The translations under genes and the position numbers were made by a program. Of a stretch of DNA of 64,000 nt, positions 39,807 to 50,126 are shown piece after piece. The notes below the pieces were generated by a model. The model worked only from the letters and a program-made list of their open reading frames with translations, was not told where the DNA came from and did not search any database. Position 1 is the first letter of the stretch; every line of letters begins with the position of its first letter. Origin of the DNA: Alphaproteobacteria bacterium (lineage in GTDB: Bacteria; Pseudomonadota; Alphaproteobacteria; UBA7985; JAUIBT01); assembly GCA_030428565.1 (NCBI GenBank), contig JAUIDR010000005.1:1-64000 (forward strand), in the 5' to 3' direction.

Positions 39807-41174
39807 CTAGGCCTCTGGCAGCGACTCTCGCCAATTCGTGACAATTTCGAAGCCATAGGTCTTGCACACGTCGTCGATCGGCAGAACCAGGGCCTCGCTA
39901 TCAGAAGCCGATACCAGCAAACCAACGATTTCAGGCTCGTCATCCTCGCTCCTTGGGCGCGTTACGACCAGGGCTCCGCTGTCCCCGGCGTCAGCAAATC
40001 GTTGGTTGTTGTTATCGACAATGACAGCGCGCGAGTAGAAGACCGAACCATGGAATTTGAGCGCTTGAGCGGAAGTCGGATAGACGGTGCCGCTGTATTC
40101 AATCAATTGGGACTGCTCCAATGCGCTGTCCGGGTCTTCTACAATGATTTTCGAAATTGCGGCCCGTGTGTGTCCTGTTGTACGCCCCCATTTTTGAACC
40201 CTGTCATTGGGCTTTAGCAAGTTTCGTTTGGGACTGCCGCTCGCTGCCGCCGCCTCGGATTGGTTCAAAGCTGCGTGAACGCTTGGCGTGTCATAGACCG
40301 GGGTGCTGGTCTGCTGCCCTGTTGCGGTGAACTCCGGGGCCCCTTGTTGTGAACTCAACAAGAAGGGCGGTCTAGTATCTGGTTCATGGCTCATACGAAT
40401 AAACTGGCTGAGGTTGAACCAAGACACATCTCGATTGCTGTTGTCCGAGACGCTAGCGGGGAGGCCCATGTTCATCTCTGCCGAGCCAGCATAGTTGCCG
40501 ACGAGCCGCACCGCTGAGGTACCGATACCAATATCCATAATTCCTGGCATGATAACCGGCAGGCCCCTTGGCGCGTGATTGCATCCGCCGATGACGTGGT
40601 TGCAGGTCAGGCCAAGAATATCGCCGACTTCGGCACCATTTGATTTGTGATAGAGGTCAAAGGCCGGGCCGTCGATCAGGCGAACAAGCAACCCCAGCGT
40701 TCCACAACTGCGCTCATTGGCTAGCGATAGGGACGAGCCGCAGCCAATAAACGGTAACGCAACACCTTCCTCGAAAAAAACATTGGTCGCCTTGGCGGTG
40801 GAGGGCGCAACGAGTTTTGTTACCTGCTTGTGTGGTTTTTCATAGGTGATTTCCAGCGTGACCGCACGCAGTTGCTCAACCGCCTTTCACGCTTTCTCCA
40901 GTTCACTGCGAAAGGCGGCATTGACGGGCAGGCGGGTGGTGGCCAGCAACGTTGCTGGCTTGCCTTCTCCGCCATCGAAACCCAGGGTTTCAAGTTTAAC
41001 AATGGGGGCAGCTTGAAAGCGGTTTAGCGCTGCGTCCGAAATCTCAAAGCGAAGATCTTGGAGTGCTTCGGTTTTGGGTGCTTCCAAGCTCGTCGGTAGT
41101 CGCAATATGCCCGCCGGTTGGGCCCAACCGGCAAAGGCGCGCCGATATTCGCTGGCGCTATGGAGTGGTGGCAT
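39807..41174 (-). pseudogene. trypsin-like serine protease gene interrupted by one in-frame TGA (40889-40887)
   Basis: Downstream part has TCNHVIGG (His) and FADAGDSGALVV (Ser). ORF 40887-41174 and ORF 39807-40691 share a frame and the gap 40692-40886 translates without stops. Confidence 0.7.
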
Positions 41175-41309
41175 GCATGTAGCCTTCTATTCGTTGGTTG
41201 ATCAGCGCGTTCACCGATGCGGTTTTACCCCGTGAGCCTTCGATGGATCGATCCCCGGATCTTTTACCGGTCTAAGGACCTGGCTGGGGTCGCGGTTGCC
41301 CGCGTGGCC

Positions 41310-42758
41310 TCAGTCGTCGTCCGGCGCTCCAAGCAGAACAAATTTCCGCTCTACAGTTTTTGTGCCCAAGCGTACGCTGATATTGTAGACACCCCACGGC
41401 TTCATGTCGGTTAAGTCGACCTCGTGTTCCACATCCCTGTGGCGCGTATTGGAGACAGTGATGGACCATTTCTTTTCGGTTCGACCGACGCTTGTATCTT
41501 CGGCTCCGCCGTCCTCCTCGCGGCCATCGACGGGCGCTATCCAGGCAAGCGTGAATTCAAGTTCGAGGGCGTTTTGAACCTCAGGAAAGACGACGCGGAC
41601 GCCAAATGGTTCATCACTTTGCGTAAAATCGCTCGCGACGAACAGCGCCATTTCTGAGATTTGGTTGCGAATGGCCTCGTCCAAATTGACCGCAGATACG
41701 GGCTGCATGGGCTGCCCTTCAGGCGGGAACAGGCGCTGCATTTCGGCTTTAAACCGAGCTGATTCGTGTAAGTCCTCATGCTTTCCGGTCACAATGAACC
41801 ATTCTTCAGCCCCACTGAGTGCGCTTAGTACAGAGACAGTTCCATCTCCCGATGAACGGGATTCTTGCACAATGATCTCGTCGCCAAAAAGCTTGATCTG
41901 ATCGAGGGTCGTTTTGCTGCTAGCGGCAAAATACATATACGCTGGAAGCCCCTCTTGTTCCCGATCGAGCGACCCCCAAAATTGCTCGACGTTTTCCCAC
42001 GCGTCGCTGGGGACTGGGGGGTGGAAGTGGTGCGCCAGTGCATCGTCGGTCATTGCCACCTCAACAATGTCTGGGCGGTCAGCAAAATATTGCCGAACAA
42101 AGCCTGTGCCGGGTCGTGGACCTAATTCGAGTGCGCCCGTGCGTGTGGCATCGCGGAGCAGTGCCGCTTGGCGCTTGGCGTTCAAAAAGAAGTGGAAGGG
42201 CATGGACCGGTTGATGCCAAGCAGGTTTGCCAGCAGCAGCGGTGAACCTTGGTGGGGAGTGCCTAAAAAGGCAACACGCTTGATTTGCTGACGAACACTT
42301 GTTTGCAGCCCATGGCTTTGGGCTTCCAAGCAGGATCGTGTGACAAGCCCGCCCATGGAATGGGGGATAATCGTAATGTCGTGGTGAGTGTTGGCGAAAT
42401 TTTTGTTGAGCCACTGCGCAAATAAGTGGGCGTTGACAGAATTCGATTGGCGCCAATCATAGGCAAACCAGCGAAACGACCGGTCTTGATCGTCAATGAT
42501 GTCATCATTTGTTTCTTGCCGGTCGTCAAAGCCAAGGACGGCAACGAAGTATCGCCGTAAATTTTCGTATATTTCCAGTGATATCAACGAAGTAGCCGGA
42601 TAGTGCCACAAGGGCTCGGCCTCATAGTATTCATTGGACCTCATGTTTTCTTCGAACGCGGTCTTGTTCGACCAATTGGCGGGCCAAACCCGCTTGCCGT
42701 CTTTGTCCAAGAGTGTTGAGCCAAGAATACCCGGCACAAAAATCACGACTTCTGACAT
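41310..42758 (-). CDS. LCAT/PGAP1-like alpha/beta hydrolase (lipase) with C-terminal extension
   Basis: VVIFVPGILGSTLLDKDGKRVWP, FAYDWRQSN, IIPHSMGGLVTRSCLE (GxSxG-like), FLGTPHQGSP. Confidence 0.82.
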   Translation of the reverse strand: MSEVVIFVPGILGSTLLDKDGKRVWPANWSNKTAFEENMRSNEYYEAEPLWHYPATSLISLEIYENLRRYFVAVLGFDDRQETNDDIIDDQDRSFRWFAYDWRQSNSVNAHLFAQWLNKNFANTHHDITIIPHSMGGLVTRSCLEAQSHGLQTSVRQQIKRVAFLGTPHQGSPLLLANLLGINRSMPFHFFLNAKRQAALLRDATRTGALELGPRPGTGFVRQYFADRPDIVEVAMTDDALAHHFHPPVPSDAWENVEQFWGSLDREQEGLPAYMYFAASSKTTLDQIKLFGDEIIVQESRSSGDGTVSVLSALSGAEEWFIVTGKHEDLHESARFKAEMQRLFPPEGQPMQPVSAVNLDEAIRNQISEMALFVASDFTQSDEPFGVRVVFPEVQNALELEFTLAWIAPVDGREEDGGAEDTSVGRTEKKWSITVSNTRHRDVEHEVDLTDMKPWGVYNISVRLGTKTVERKFVLLGAPDDD

Positions 42759-43025
42759 ACGAAACCTCCCGCTAGATCATCATGGGACCGGCAGGATGTC
42801 TGTTTGAGCCTTGCCAAAAAGGCCTGAGTGCGTGCCGATCAACTTTGATAATACACGTAGTGTGATAATAAATCCACTTAAACCCGGTAATATGTCGAAG
42901 CGTATGTCTGCTGCTGGCCGGTCCCGTATCACACGCCAAGGCTCAACAGTCGATTGACCGCCCTCGCTTGCAAAGAAAATTTTCTGGAAAGATGTAAAGA
43001 CCAAGACCTTCGGCCAGCCCAGCCC

Positions 43026-43871
43026 CTAACCCTTAAAGCCCTGGGCGACGATGAACTGCTCGCGGGAGTCCGAGCGCGAAGCGTCGGGTTTGACCGTCTG
43101 CACCTTCTTGAAATTGGTCTTCAGGCGGTCCAGCGTCTCTTTTTGTGCGCCGCCTTGCAGGACTTTGGCGACGAAAGTGCCGCCGGGTGCCAGCAACTGT
43201 TCGGCCACGTCAAAAGCGATGTCGATCAGCGTCATGACCCGCAGGTGGTCGGTCTGGGCGTGCCCGGTCGAGGGGGCCGCCATGTCCGAGATGACAGCAT
43301 CCAGTTTGCCACCCGCTTGTTCGATCACCCAGGCTTGTGTGTCTTCATCGCGCATGTCGCCTTGCCAGATAACCGCGCCCGGTACAGGCTCGACCTCTTG
43401 CAGGTCAATGCCGAGTACGCGCGCATCAGACGGCTTGGGGTTCTCGTTATCGGCCTGATCCGCGCCGGTCCGCCGCGCCGCCACTTGCAGCCAACCGCCG
43501 GGTGCGCAGCCCAAGTCCAACACCCGCGCGCCTGGCTTTAGGAAGCCAAAGCGATCATCCAGCCCCACCAGCTTGAAGGCCGCGCGCGACCTGTAGCCTT
43601 GGCGCTTGGCCTCGGCGACGAAGGGGTCGTTGAGCTGGCGATTGAGCCAGCGTGCTGAGGAGTTGGAGCGTTTGCGGGCGGTCTTGACCTGGGTCGTCAG
43701 CTGGCGTTGCGCACCGATGGCCTGCATGGGGTCACCTTGAGCTGCGGCGTTGGGCTTGACGGCCAGGCCGATAGCTTTGGGGTCGGGGCGCTTGGCGGAC
43801 TTCACACCGACTTTGCTGCGGGGTTTGGCGCCACTCCTGGTCTGGGAAGAGGCGCTGGTTTTTTTTGACAT
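43026..43871 (-). CDS. rlmE: 23S rRNA (uridine-2'-O)-methyltransferase
   Basis: [56 protein letters not shown]. Confidence 0.93.
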   Translation of the reverse strand: MSKKTSASSQTRSGAKPRSKVGVKSAKRPDPKAIGLAVKPNAAAQGDPMQAIGAQRQLTTQVKTARKRSNSSARWLNRQLNDPFVAEAKRQGYRSRAAFKLVGLDDRFGFLKPGARVLDLGCAPGGWLQVAARRTGADQADNENPKPSDARVLGIDLQEVEPVPGAVIWQGDMRDEDTQAWVIEQAGGKLDAVISDMAAPSTGHAQTDHLRVMTLIDIAFDVAEQLLAPGGTFVAKVLQGGAQKETLDRLKTNFKKVQTVKPDASRSDSREQFIVAQGFKG

Positions 43872-43963
43872 AAGAGGGCGTACGCAAAGCTGAAAGTAAA
43901 ACGGGCCACTTTGCAGCGGCGGGGCTAGTCTAGTCCTGCAGGGCGATAAACACCACAGGCAAT

Positions 43964-44017
43964 GGCCAGTCGGTGGGGCCAGTCGGCGGGGGCCAGTCGG
44001 CGGGGGCCAGTCGGCGG
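43964..44017. repeat. 4 x 13-14-bp tandem repeat
   Basis: ggccagtcggtgg / ggccagtcggcggg x2 / ggccagtcggcgg. Confidence 0.88.
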
Positions 44018-44063
44018 GGCCTTGGGCGGCAAGTGCGGGATGGCTGACCGCGGATCGGCGGGG

Positions 44064-45620
44064 CTAGTGCGGGCGCTCGTTGTCCGCCGGGTGGCGGCGC
44101 GCTTTTTGGCTGTGCGGGCTGTTGGCTTGACGCCCATCGCTTTGCCGGCTTTCAGCATGTCGGCCATCACCTTTGGCGCCCTGTCCCCGCTTGCGATAGC
44201 GCTTGGAGCGTCCGCTGTTTTTGCCCGTCGGTTGCTTGACCGCTGCGTCCTCGCCGCCGCTCGTACGCTTGGATTTACCGCGCAGGGCCGCCCCTTTGCG
44301 CGGCTGTGCCATCAGCTCATAGAGCATGCCTTCACGCAGGCCGCGATCGGCCACCCTTAGGCGCTGCAACGGGAAGGTGTCCAAAATGCCCTGAAGGATC
44401 GCGCAGCCGGGCAGCACCAAATCCGCGCGGTGGGTACCGATGCTCTGCAGCTTGGCGCGCTCCTCATGGCTCATGGCGAGCAGGCGCTGACAGATGCGCT
44501 CGATGGCGTTGATGGTCAGATAGGAGCCATCGACCCGCGAGCGGTCATAGCGCTCTAGCCCCTGCACCAGGGCCGACAGCGTGGTGACGGTGCCCGAGGT
44601 GCCGATCAGTTGCACCTTGGCCTGGCGTTGGTGGGTGGCGATGCGATTGCGCCGCTCAAAATCGGCCAGGGCGTCCGCCATTTCCTGGCGAATAGCGGTA
44701 TAGTCTTCGCGCGACAGCGTTTGATCCGGCTGCTGCCGATTGGCCCCCTCGGGCGCGGGCTCAGCGGTGCCTTGTACGCGCGCGGCATAGCGCTCGGCCA
44801 AAGTCACCACGCCCATCGGCAAGGAGATGGAGTCCAGGGCGCGGGGGCGATAACCGCCCTTGACCTGCAGCCAAGAAATCTCGGTCGAGCCGCCACCAAT
44901 ATCAAAAACCAAGGCATAGGGACGGCGCGGATTCATCAGCGGGGCGCAACCCATGAAGCCCAGTTGGGCTTCTTCTTGGCCTGAAATCAGCTCTAAGGTT
45001 AAGCCGGTTTCGCGACGCACCCGTTTTAAGAAGTCGTCGCAGTTGTCGGCGGCACGGCAGGCTTCGGTGGCGATGCAACGCACCTTGTCTACGCGGTGAT
45101 TGGCGATGATGCTGGAGCAGGCTTTCAGCGATGCCAGCGTGCGCGAAATGGCTTCCTCGCCGAGTTCGCCGCTCAGTGCGAGGCCTTCGCCTAACCGCAC
45201 GATCCGTGAGTAGGATTCCAAGATCCGAAAGGGCGCGCGTGGGCGGCTGCCTTTAGCCGGGCGCACCGACGGCACTTCGCCCAGGCGGTGCCCCCCTGGC
45301 ACGCGCCGAGCGACCAAAAGACGGCAGTTGTTGGTGCCTAAATCGAGCGCCGCAAAGACGCCACTACCCTGGCCGCGGCGATGGTGGGAGCGCGGCCCGC
45401 CGGGACTCCGGTTAGAATCCCGCTGTAAATCCCGCTGAGTATCCCTGTTTGAATCTTTATGTGTCGAGGGACCGCGTTCACGGGCGGGCGCAGTTCGCAC
45501 GGGCGCGCCATGGTTCGCGTGTTGAGCGGCCATTTTTTCAGATGCTAGGTCCGGTGTTGCGGCGTCGCCAGGCGCGCCCGGATTTGCCTGCGATGCCAGC
45601 GGGGAGATCTGTTCGTTCAT
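44064..45620 (-). CDS. Ppx/GppA phosphatase family protein with charged termini
   Basis: FAALDLGTNNCRLLVAR, VFDIGGGSTEISWL, LIGTSGTVTTLSALV. Confidence 0.9.
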   Translation of the reverse strand: MNEQISPLASQANPGAPGDAATPDLASEKMAAQHANHGAPVRTAPARERGPSTHKDSNRDTQRDLQRDSNRSPGGPRSHHRRGQGSGVFAALDLGTNNCRLLVARRVPGGHRLGEVPSVRPAKGSRPRAPFRILESYSRIVRLGEGLALSGELGEEAISRTLASLKACSSIIANHRVDKVRCIATEACRAADNCDDFLKRVRRETGLTLELISGQEEAQLGFMGCAPLMNPRRPYALVFDIGGGSTEISWLQVKGGYRPRALDSISLPMGVVTLAERYAARVQGTAEPAPEGANRQQPDQTLSREDYTAIRQEMADALADFERRNRIATHQRQAKVQLIGTSGTVTTLSALVQGLERYDRSRVDGSYLTINAIERICQRLLAMSHEERAKLQSIGTHRADLVLPGCAILQGILDTFPLQRLRVADRGLREGMLYELMAQPRKGAALRGKSKRTSGGEDAAVKQPTGKNSGRSKRYRKRGQGAKGDGRHAESRQSDGRQANSPHSQKARRHPADNERPH

Positions 45621-46039
45621 GACCTATAAATGGACGTCGGCCCAGTGAAGCGCAATCGCTTTGTGCAAGGAAGGCCGGCTTTTGCCAACGCGCCGAGGCG
45701 CGAGGCCAGCGCCGGTGACGACCTGGCATGACCAGCCTTGGGCCATCGCTGATGTGTCTGGGCAGATGTGTCACGATTGGGAACATTTTGGCGGTGGTTT
45801 CCCTTTGGCTCACACCTAGCCTTTCCTTGGCCTCAATTGGTGGAAAATGACACAAGATCGCCTTCTATCTCTGATTGTGTACCTAAAAGCATAATGGTAT
45901 ATCTCTTTGCGTTAACTTGAATTTTAAAACGAACATTTCATATCCGATCATCACTCGGTCCATCGTGTCGCGCAATTTTAGCGCTTCTGGCCGGTGCAAG
46001 TGAAGAAAGGATAAAAAAAGAATACTTTGGAGATTTACC

Positions 46040-48298
46040 ATGCGGAAGCCATTGCTGACGACCACAATGCTTTCCAGCTTGTTTTTAATGTCCGGCTTCG
46101 CGGCTTCAGCGCTAGCAAACGACAATAAAGTCACAACTTCGGTCAATGGCACGGACTCTTATATTAATGGGCGTGTTGGCTCAGCAGGTAATGCCATTAA
46201 CTCCACCTTTGGAGCCGGTCAAACCTACCATTTCGAAATCGATGGCAACGGTTATAGCGTTGGCTACGTCTTGTCTGATAATGGCGATATCATCATCAAC
46301 GAGGCTACGATCGAAGATACCTCGGGTGATAGCCGCTATGAAATAAGCACCCAAGGCGGCAACGATTACTTTGAAAACGCGCCGACCGGCATCGTCAATG
46401 GCCAGATCCACATGGGCGATGGTAACGATTCCGACACTTTCTTTTTGAACGGTACGCCAAACGCGATTGGTGTGGATGCGCTGATTGACGGCGGCATCGG
46501 CGGCAATGATATACTGGCGCTGGGCGGTGCCAATGACGGCAGTATCTATGTCCTGGGCAGTACCGACCTATCCCACATCGTCGAGTTTGAAGACTTAGAG
46601 CAGCGCTCTGGCGTTTGGTATACTTCGGCCAATCTGGCTTACGACAGTCTGACGGTCTCGGGCGGTCAATTGACTCTGGACGGGACTTCGAACGGTATCG
46701 ATTTGGTGACCGTGGACAACGGCACACTGGTCGTCGACGGCGTGCTAACCACCAGCAATGATTTGGTGGTCAACTCCAGCGATACCACCATGGGCTACCT
46801 GAACGGTACCGGCCTCATCCACGGTAATGTGGTCAACCGCGGTAGCATATCGCCCGCGATGCACGGCACCATTGGCACCCTGACCATCGACGGCGACTAC
46901 ACCGCCACCGCAGGCTCGGTGCTGCAGTTGGACGTGGATGCTGCCAACGGCGTGGGCGATAGGTTGGTCATCAACAAGGATCTGTTGATCGACCCCGATG
47001 CGCGCTTGCAAATCAACACCCTCAGCGCCCCTGTCGATGGCCAGACCTTTGTTATGATCTTGGCAGACGTTGGTGGCATAACCGATGGTCGCTTCAATCT
47101 GACGACGCCTTTGGGCGAGTCTCTCAATTTGATTTACGATGAAGATACCCAGAACGTCCTTTTGACCGTGGGCGAGCAGTTGGTACCGGTTGTGGTGTCT
47201 CCTGATACCGAAGAAGAGACCATTATCGCCGATAAGATTTTGAATTCTAACATCATCACCCAACAGCTGTTGACCGAAGACGGCGGCGACGTCCTGGTCG
47301 CTGGCCTCAGCAATAACCTGGTCTCAGAACACGACTTGGCGCTGCTGTCGCCCGAGTTTTATGTCGGGGTCTATCAGGCTAACGCCAATGCAGGCCTCAG
47401 CGCTGGTCGCTATCTGATCGAGCGGATCGACGACCGTGAGCACTGCGGAACCCTGGAAGGCTCGGGTCAAGAAAACTGCCGCCAGCTGTCCGATGGCATG
47501 AACCTTTGGGGCACGCTGGACATGGATCTGGGCAGCTTTGATGACCGCGAGCACATGGAATTGGACTACCAGCTCTATCGTGCCATGTTTGGCATCGACC
47601 AGCGCATCGGCAGCTCGACCTTGGGTCTTGCTGCGGGCTATGGCTTCGGCAAGGGTCTGGAAGACGACTTCGGCGATTATACCACCCACTACGGCCATGT
47701 CGGTGCCTACGTCAGCCAGCACGTCACCTTTTTCAACATTGACGCCGCCTTGGGTTACACCTTTGGCTGGGGCGATGCCAACCGCACGATCAAGCGGATC
47801 ATGGGCAACAACTTCAACCAGACCTACACCGGTGAAATCCAGTCGCACTCGGCGACCGCTATGGCGCGCGTGACCCAAGAATATCAAGCCGAAAACGGTT
47901 TCGAATTTCAGCCGCAGGTGGGCTTTGAATACCATCTGGCAAGCTTTGGTGACATCCGCGAAACGGCGGGCGGCAACTATTCGGCGCTGGGCTTGGACAT
48001 CGAAAACTGGAACCACGATCAGTTGACCGGTTTCGCGGGTGCAGAGGTGCGCAAGGCTTTTGAATCGGGCAATACCATCTTCATTCCTGAGCTGCGCGCT
48101 ATGTCCCGTTACATGGTCATGGGCCAAGAGATTTCCGTTCCCGCGGCTTTCACCTTGGACCCCGGCAATACCCAGTTCTCTAAGAGCGCCAAGATCCCGC
48201 AGGCGACCTTTACCTTGGGCGGTGGCGTCAACGTGGAAGCGCGCAAGGCTCTGACTTTCTATTCGGACTACGATTTTACCTTCGGCGACGAATCATAA
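46040..48298 (+). CDS. autotransporter domain protein, C-terminally truncated by a TAA
   Basis: Signal peptide; passenger GNVVNRGSISPAMHGTIGTLTIDGDYT; beta-domain LWGTLDMDLGSFDDREHMELDYQLYRAMFGID; next 12 codons after TAA encode QHDFRAGLRVKF. Confidence 0.88.
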   Translation: MRKPLLTTTMLSSLFLMSGFAASALANDNKVTTSVNGTDSYINGRVGSAGNAINSTFGAGQTYHFEIDGNGYSVGYVLSDNGDIIINEATIEDTSGDSRYEISTQGGNDYFENAPTGIVNGQIHMGDGNDSDTFFLNGTPNAIGVDALIDGGIGGNDILALGGANDGSIYVLGSTDLSHIVEFEDLEQRSGVWYTSANLAYDSLTVSGGQLTLDGTSNGIDLVTVDNGTLVVDGVLTTSNDLVVNSSDTTMGYLNGTGLIHGNVVNRGSISPAMHGTIGTLTIDGDYTATAGSVLQLDVDAANGVGDRLVINKDLLIDPDARLQINTLSAPVDGQTFVMILADVGGITDGRFNLTTPLGESLNLIYDEDTQNVLLTVGEQLVPVVVSPDTEEETIIADKILNSNIITQQLLTEDGGDVLVAGLSNNLVSEHDLALLSPEFYVGVYQANANAGLSAGRYLIERIDDREHCGTLEGSGQENCRQLSDGMNLWGTLDMDLGSFDDREHMELDYQLYRAMFGIDQRIGSSTLGLAAGYGFGKGLEDDFGDYTTHYGHVGAYVSQHVTFFNIDAALGYTFGWGDANRTIKRIMGNNFNQTYTGEIQSHSATAMARVTQEYQAENGFEFQPQVGFEYHLASFGDIRETAGGNYSALGLDIENWNHDQLTGFAGAEVRKAFESGNTIFIPELRAMSRYMVMGQEISVPAAFTLDPGNTQFSKSAKIPQATFTLGGGVNVEARKALTFYSDYDFTFGDES

Positions 48299-48536
48299 CA
48301 GCACGATTTCCGGGCCGGTCTTCGCGTCAAGTTCTAAGCCAACGAGCCACCAGCAAGCCCGCAGAGTGCGCCTGGCTTTGGCGCGTCTGGGCTCCCGGCA
48401 GCGCGTGATCGCACGAACGATCCATCAAATTGCCATGCTAGGTTAACGGTCCTTTCGCTTGGGCGGGACTGTCAAATCACCTTGGCGTGGTGGAAGGCGG
48501 ATTTTCCGCCACCAGCCCGGCGAAATCTCCAAACTC

Positions 48537-48571
48537 CCCGCCTGTAACCCGCTGTTCCAGGCGGGTTTTTT
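48537..48571 (+). terminator. strong Rho-independent terminator
   Basis: CCCGCCTG - 13-nt loop - CAGGCGGG then TTTTTT. Confidence 0.88.
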
Positions 48572-48866
48572 GTGCAAATCCTTGGCGTGATCACGGCAAC
48601 CAGCATCCGCCCATTGGCGAAACCGGGCGGACCGCCCGCGCGCCAGGGCCACCAAATTTTCTCACCGACGGGCGAAAGTTTCAGGCGCGGCCTTTTTCTG
48701 GCGCTAGTTGGGCGCTATATATAGGCAAATTTGCGTCACACAGCGCTAAGCCCGCGCGCCCAAAGGCCTGCCGAGCGATTAGTGCCAAAACAAGCAAGCT
48801 TTTGTCTACGCGCCTTCCGATCACCGGCAAAGCAGGGGCGGGCTTGCAAACAATAGAGACACACCC

Positions 48867-50000
48867 ATGCTGCGATCCCTCGTTCCTGCAATCGTGCTAG
48901 CTCTGGCTATCGCGGGCTGGCTTTATTTTGGCTTTTGGAGCGGGAACGCGCCAGAAGTGACCAAGCCCAGCGCTAAGCTTGATGAGGTCGCAGAGAAGCA
49001 AGCGGTCTCGGTCGCCAAGGTCGGGCTGCGCGATTTTCGCTCTGAGCTGCGCTTTACCGCCGAGACCCGCGTTGATCGCAAGCTTGATGTGAAAGCGGAA
49101 ATCGGCGGCCAGATTGCCTCTTTGCGGGTCAAGCGCGGCGAGCGTGTGGTCAAAGATCAGGTCATTGCGGTGCTGGAGGCTGATGAACGCCCGGCGCAGC
49201 GTGCGGAAGCCAAGGCCGCGCTCAGTCAAGCCGAGGTGGATTTGCGGGCGAAGCGGGCTTTGCTCGACAAAGGCTTTGGCTCTGAGATCGACGTTGAGGT
49301 GGCAACGGCAGCGGTTGAACGCGCCAAGGCGGCCTTGTTGCGCGCCGATTTGGCGCTGAAAAAGCTGGAAATAAAAGCGGGCTTTGAAGGGGTGATCGAA
49401 GAGACCTTCGTTGAACCCGGCGCTTTCGTCAATCCGGGCAGCCCCATCGCGCTGCTGTTGGACAAGGAGCCGATCGAGGTCGTGGGCTTGGCCGGTGAAC
49501 GCCAGATCGGACAGATCGAATTGGGCATGATCGGGGCGGTTGAGGTCGCCACGGGCGATACCTTCGACGCTGAAGTTACCTATATTTCGACGGTGGCAGA
49601 GGGCGATACGCGGACCTTCCGCGTCGAGCTGACCGCCAAGATGGACCAAGCGCGCACGCGCCGCTTGAACCTGCCAGAGGGCGTTTCGGCGGAGGTTCGA
49701 ATTCAAACGCCGTCGCGCAAAGCCCACTTTGTGCCCACCAACGCGCTGACCTTGGGGCCGCGAGACCAGATCGGCGTCAAGGCCATCACCGCAGACCAAC
49801 GCGTTGCCTTCTATCCCGCGCGCATTATGCACGCGACCCCGTCGGGGCTGTGGCTAGCCGACTTGCCCGAGACCTTCGATTTGATCGTGCAAGGTCAAGA
49901 CCTGGTGCGCCAAGATGAGGGAGTTGCTGTGCAGAACTTGGACGAGGCCAACTTGGCGCGCTTGGGCCTTTTGGCCGACGCGAACTCGGTCGCCAATTAA
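48867..50000 (+). CDS. RND efflux periplasmic adaptor subunit
   Basis: DVKAEIGGQIASLRVKRGERVVKDQVIAVLE; hairpin QAEVDLRAKRALLDKGFGSEIDVE. Confidence 0.92.
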   Translation: MLRSLVPAIVLALAIAGWLYFGFWSGNAPEVTKPSAKLDEVAEKQAVSVAKVGLRDFRSELRFTAETRVDRKLDVKAEIGGQIASLRVKRGERVVKDQVIAVLEADERPAQRAEAKAALSQAEVDLRAKRALLDKGFGSEIDVEVATAAVERAKAALLRADLALKKLEIKAGFEGVIEETFVEPGAFVNPGSPIALLLDKEPIEVVGLAGERQIGQIELGMIGAVEVATGDTFDAEVTYISTVAEGDTRTFRVELTAKMDQARTRRLNLPEGVSAEVRIQTPSRKAHFVPTNALTLGPRDQIGVKAITADQRVAFYPARIMHATPSGLWLADLPETFDLIVQGQDLVRQDEGVAVQNLDEANLARLGLLADANSVAN

Positions 50001-50126
50001 GCCGCCGACTAAGTCCGTTTTTAGTGGGTGAGGACGCCGCAGCGCGTGTCGGCATAAACCCTGGGGTCAATAGAGCCCCAGATATGGAGCTGGGCCATCA
50101 ATTGAGCCCGTTTAAAAGTTGTTATT

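Noticed and set aside
40887-40889. Selenocysteine recoding of the protease TGA (and of 39139-39141)
   Set aside because: No convincing bacterial SECIS immediately downstream, no Sec machinery in the window, and the flanking residues do not suggest a redox site; nonsense mutation is simpler.
47324-48127. 267-aa minus-strand ORF
   Set aside because: Antisense of the autotransporter beta-domain.
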